Assembly (NCBI GenBank): GCA_045222555.1
Contig: JBGUYY010000072.1
Location: forward strand, 62,001 to 126,000
DNA: 64,000 bases
Source of the DNA: UBA1756 sp045222555
GTDB taxonomy: Bacteria; Bacteroidota; Bacteroidia; Bacteroidales; WCHB1-69
Reading direction: 5' to 3'
Each line of letters begins with the position of its first letter. The stretch's first letter is position 1. Shown here piece after piece: positions 60,907-64,000 of this stretch. Made by a program: the position numbers and the translations under genes. The notes below the pieces were generated by a model. The model searched no databases and was not told where the DNA came from. It worked only from the letters and a program-made list of their open reading frames with translations.

Positions 60907-62646
60907 ATGAAGAAAATAATCTTACCTATCCTGTTGTTTGCGGCCGTTTTAGGCCTTCAGGCACAAAACAAGAGCGATGTTTTGGTGATCATTGGCAACG
61001 ATACGGTCACTGTGGATGAATTTGCAAAGGCCTATGGCAAGAACAACAATTTGGCCACTGCTACGGAAAAAGACCTCCGCGAGTATCTGGATTTGTTCAT
61101 CAATTTCAAGATGAAGGTGAAGGAAGGTGAGCTGCTGCAGCTCGACACTTCCCGCCAGTTTAAGATGGAGCTGAAGCAGTACCAGAACCAGTCGGCACAA
61201 CAGTTTCTCGTTGACAAGGAGGTGACCAAGGAGCTGGAGGATGAGGTGCTGACCCGTGCCATGAGCGACATCCGCGCATCGCATATCCTTGTGAATTGCA
61301 GCGAGATGGCCAAGCCGCAGGACACGCTGGCCGCCTACAACAAGATCAAGAATATCCGTAATGAAATCCTGTCGGGCTCTATCTCTTTCGCGGATGCAGC
61401 CGTCAAGTACTCCGATGACCCCTCCGCCCGCGACATGGTGAACCCGCAGACCCAGCGTCTGCATCCCGGCAACAAGGGCGACCTCGGCTATTTCACCGTC
61501 TTCGATCTGATCTATCCTTTCGAGACCGCCGCCTACAACACGCCGGTCGGACAGGTGTCGCAGCCGGTGCGCACGCAGTTCGGCTACCACATCATCTATG
61601 TGCAGGACCGCATCGACGCCATTCAGGAGATCGCTATCGAACAGGTGTATGTATCTGACTCGCTGGCGAAGAACGGCAACAAGCTGCCTACCACCACCTT
61701 CAAGCTTGCAGCCGCCCAGCAGGCACTGCAAAGCGGTACTGACTTCGGCGATGTGGCCCGCCAGTATTCGGACGACAGCGACGTGGCAGTGACCGGCGGC
61801 CGTCAGGAGCCTTTCGCCCCCAACCGCCGTCAAGGCGACTTTGTGAAGGCTATCCTCTCGCTCAAGGCAGGGGAGGTGTCGCAACCCATCGCTTCCCAGA
61901 ACGGCTGGCATATCATCCGGGTAGTCAACATAAAACCGTTTGTGCTCGACGAGGACTCGCGCTATACGCTCATCAACCGCATCTCCCGCGACAGCCGCTC
62001 TCACAAGAGCAAAGGGGCTTTCATCGAGAAATTGAAAAAAGAGTACAACTACAAAGAGCCCGGACGGGCCAAGGCGATGAAGGCCTTCTTGAAAAACATG
62101 CCCGCCGAGTTCTTCCAGAGCAAAGAGGCTGACCTCTCCACCATCAAAGGTATTGAGAAGCTTTCGCCGATGGCCACCTTCGCCGATGTGACCATCACCG
62201 CTGAGGAGTTCGGTAAGTACATCAACCGCTTCAAGGGAATGCGCCTCAACCAAGACGAGTTCGCCCCCTTCCTGGAGGAGCGTTTCGACATGTTCGTTCA
62301 GGATAAGATGAACCGCTACGAGAACGCCCACCTGTTGGAGAAATATTCCGACCTCCGCGAGCTCGTTCAGGAGTTCCACGACGGTATGGTGCTGTACGAA
62401 ATCAACACCTCCAAGGTGTGGGCGGCCGCCGTGCAGGATTCTGTGGGTTTGGAGAAATTCTATGCGGAAAACACCAGCCGCTACCTCGACCCCGCCACAC
62501 AGCAGCCCAAGCCGCTCTCCGAAATCCGCGCCATCGTCATCACCGACTTCCAAGAGTACCTCGACAAGCAGTGGATTCTTGAACTTCGCGAAAAGTACCA
62601 GCCTGTCATCAACGAAAAAGCTTTGTCTACCCTCATCAAAAAGTAA
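60907..62646 (+). CDS. Periplasmic peptidyl-prolyl isomerase with two parvulin domains
   Basis: 579 residues from the ATG at 60907, giving a signal peptide (MKKIILPILLFAAVLGLQAQ). The N-terminal SurA-like region is followed by two PpiC/parvulin domains: DIRASHILVNCSEMAKPQDT with GDLGYFTVFDLIYPFETAAY and FGYHIIYVQDR, then DFGDVARQYSDDSDVAVTGG with AGEVSQPIASQNGWHIIRVV. A C-terminal helical part follows. It probably assists outer-membrane protein folding. The next gene begins 2 bases downstream. Confidence 0.92.
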   Translation: MKKIILPILLFAAVLGLQAQNKSDVLVIIGNDTVTVDEFAKAYGKNNNLATATEKDLREYLDLFINFKMKVKEGELLQLDTSRQFKMELKQYQNQSAQQFLVDKEVTKELEDEVLTRAMSDIRASHILVNCSEMAKPQDTLAAYNKIKNIRNEILSGSISFADAAVKYSDDPSARDMVNPQTQRLHPGNKGDLGYFTVFDLIYPFETAAYNTPVGQVSQPVRTQFGYHIIYVQDRIDAIQEIAIEQVYVSDSLAKNGNKLPTTTFKLAAAQQALQSGTDFGDVARQYSDDSDVAVTGGRQEPFAPNRRQGDFVKAILSLKAGEVSQPIASQNGWHIIRVVNIKPFVLDEDSRYTLINRISRDSRSHKSKGAFIEKLKKEYNYKEPGRAKAMKAFLKNMPAEFFQSKEADLSTIKGIEKLSPMATFADVTITAEEFGKYINRFKGMRLNQDEFAPFLEERFDMFVQDKMNRYENAHLLEKYSDLRELVQEFHDGMVLYEINTSKVWAAAVQDSVGLEKFYAENTSRYLDPATQQPKPLSEIRAIVITDFQEYLDKQWILELREKYQPVINEKALSTLIKK

Positions 62647-62648
62647 AC

Positions 62649-63482
62649 GTGAAACGCGCCTGCCTCCTCTTCCTGCTCCCGCTTTGCCTGCTGGCCAGTT
62701 GCCGGCACGATGACCGCGTAGTGGCTGAGGTGCACAACCACAAGCTCTATGCCTCTGAGGTGGGACAGCTCGTGCCGTCTGGACTGAGTGCCGCCGACAG
62801 CGCCGACTTCGCCAAACATATCATCAACGACTGGATTATGGAGCAGGTGATTCTGGCAGAAGCGGATAAGACCTTGACAGTTAAAGAGAAAGTGTTTGAT
62901 GATGAGCTGGAAGAGTACCGCAAGACTTTACTCAAGAACCGTTATTTTGAGAAAATCACCTCCGATCCCGAGAAATTCAAGGTGAGCGATGAGGAGGTGA
63001 AGGAAATTATCAAGCAGAGCAAGGTCAGCTTGGTGCCCGACAAGGAGATCGTGAAGATCAACTATGTGAAGCTGCCCCGTCAGTCGGCGGTGCGCGAAGA
63101 GCTGAAGGAGATTCTTTTCGACGAGTCCCGCCGACTCACCGAGAAGGAGCGCATCGCTGAGCTGTGCGCCGACTCCATCGAGTACTTCATCACCGACGAC
63201 CAGTGGCTGTTCTGGGAGGACATCCAGCTGGAAACGGGCATCACCCTCGACCGTAACTTGCAAGGACTGGACTTCCCCCTCACAATGGAAAAGGTGGTGA
63301 ATGAGGATGAGTACCTGATGGTGATCCTTGACTTCCGGTCGGAATCCACCGGCGAGGAGTCGAAAGACTACTTCGAGAGCGTGCGTACCATGCTCATCCA
63401 GAAAAAGAAAAATGAATTCATCCAAAAAAAGATGAAAGAATTATACCAAGAAGCAGATAAAAAAGGTAAAATTAACCAGTAA
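62649..63482 (+). CDS. SurA-like periplasmic folding lipoprotein
   Basis: 277 residues starting at a GTG, 2 bases after the PpiC gene, with a lipoprotein signal (ACLLFLLPLCLLASC, Cys at about residue 18). The body resembles the N-terminal chaperone part of SurA/PpiC proteins (VVAEVHNHKLYASEVGQLVP, FAKHIINDWIMEQVILAEAD) without an obvious parvulin active domain. It ends in a lysine-rich helix. A co-chaperone of the upstream isomerase is a reasonable inference. Confidence 0.78.
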   Translation: MKRACLLFLLPLCLLASCRHDDRVVAEVHNHKLYASEVGQLVPSGLSAADSADFAKHIINDWIMEQVILAEADKTLTVKEKVFDDELEEYRKTLLKNRYFEKITSDPEKFKVSDEEVKEIIKQSKVSLVPDKEIVKINYVKLPRQSAVREELKEILFDESRRLTEKERIAELCADSIEYFITDDQWLFWEDIQLETGITLDRNLQGLDFPLTMEKVVNEDEYLMVILDFRSESTGEESKDYFESVRTMLIQKKKNEFIQKKMKELYQEADKKGKINQ

Positions 63483-63487
63483 ACACC

Positions 63488-64000
63488 ATGACATTATCCT
63501 ATACCGCAGTTATCATCATCTCCATTATACAAGTCGTCGGCTTCCAGCTCGGTCTGTGGACCATCTTCAAGAAGGCAGGACTGAAAGGGTGGCTTTCCAT
63601 CATCCCGGTTTACCGCACATGGCTTTGGCTGCGCAAAGTCATCGACCGTCCTTGGTGGTGGATGATCTTCTGGGTCATGCCCTTCATCGGCGTGTTTATG
63701 GTGTATTATATGATTTGGGAAACGATAAGATGCTTTAACAAAAGAAGTTACCTGTATCTTATCCCAGGCACATTCTTCTACTTCTTTTATCTGCCCTATT
63801 TAGGATTGGCCAAGAAAGAGAAATACACACCCAAGTCGGAGCAGCCGGAGTTCAAGAAGTCGTGGGCTCGTGGATGGGGCGATGCCATCATCTTCGCAGT
63901 GGCGGCAGCCTTCATCGTGCGCTCCTTCATCTTCGAGCTATACACCATCCCCTCCTCCTCCATGGAGGGCACCATGATGGTGGGTGACTATCTGGCAGTG
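63488..64000 (+). CDS. lepB: Signal peptidase I, partial
   Basis: Cuts signal peptides from exported proteins at the outer face of the inner membrane. The first 171 codons are in the window and the gene continues past the right edge. It has hydrophobic N-terminal segments (YTAVIIISIIQVVGFQLGLW, WWWMIFWVMPFIGVFMVYYM), then a third membrane stretch (DAIIFAVAAAFIVRSFIFEL) and the catalytic serine block YTIPSSSMEGTMMVGDYLAV. The catalytic lysine lies beyond the window. It follows the SurA-like gene by 5 bases, in one operon with the two folding factors. Confidence 0.94.
   Translation, partial: MTLSYTAVIIISIIQVVGFQLGLWTIFKKAGLKGWLSIIPVYRTWLWLRKVIDRPWWWMIFWVMPFIGVFMVYYMIWETIRCFNKRSYLYLIPGTFFYFFYLPYLGLAKKEKYTPKSEQPEFKKSWARGWGDAIIFAVAAAFIVRSFIFELYTIPSSSMEGTMMVGDYLAV

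Overview
The window reads as a chromosomal segment of a Bacteroidota bacterium, most likely an uncultured gut or rumen member of the Bacteroidales. Four things point there. Most promoters carry the Bacteroidota -7 element TAnnTTTG. Type IX secretion genes are present (porU, porV, a PorP/SprF protein and a GldJ/PorK-type lipoprotein). There are GH78, GH89 and GH97 glycosidases. Secreted proteins carry CHU_C and FISUMP domains. Genus cannot be read from the sequence.

Layout. At 1-5 kb are gyrB (cut by the window edge), recQ and hldD, all leftward. At 5-13 kb is a type IX secretion locus, with the lipoprotein and PorP leftward and porU-porV rightward, followed by ispF, manA and a secreted CHU_C protein. 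At 16.6-17.5 kb is a REP-associated tyrosine transposase (RAYT) with its palindromic repeats. At 17.5-22.9 kb are a short alanine-dehydrogenase-like gene, tsaE, a DUF1016 remnant, yraN, hutU, arcC and tRNA-Lys. At 23-32 kb an ECF sigma factor and a membrane protein (likely anti-sigma) head a run of exported proteins: PEGA, FISUMP, two LPP20-like proteins, a lipoprotein and a transglutaminase-like protein. At 32-43.5 kb is a glycan and peptide degradation block: a SHOCT protein, GH97, an M28 peptidase, GH78, an SGNH/MBOAT acyltransferase pair and GH89. At 43.6-54 kb is a mixed region with broken genes, a prolyl oligopeptidase, small enzymes, an AAA ATPase and a HemN-like radical SAM enzyme. At 54.2-57.4 kb are a three-gene operon with two predicted PD-(D/E)XK nucleases and a second RAYT with a different REP family. 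At 57.4-64 kb are a CAT-like acetyltransferase, a lipoprotein, a frameshifted membrane protein gene, nhaC, two periplasmic folding factors and the start of lepB.

The most striking observation is the pair of RAYT loci. Each transposase is tied to its own GTAG-footed palindrome family, GTAGAGACG in one case and GTAGGGCTG in the other. Both genes carry copies of their own REP inside the coding sequence, at the same place just after the HUH motif, and the frame stays open. A related palindrome lies inside the GH97 gene, and GTAG feet supply the TAG stop codons of two genes. The best candidate for an undescribed system is the AT-rich nuclease operon at 54.3-56.5 kb. The sigma-factor operon at 23-32 kb is a second candidate, as an envelope-stress or surface module.

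All family assignments are from recognition of motifs by eye. No database search or structure prediction was run.
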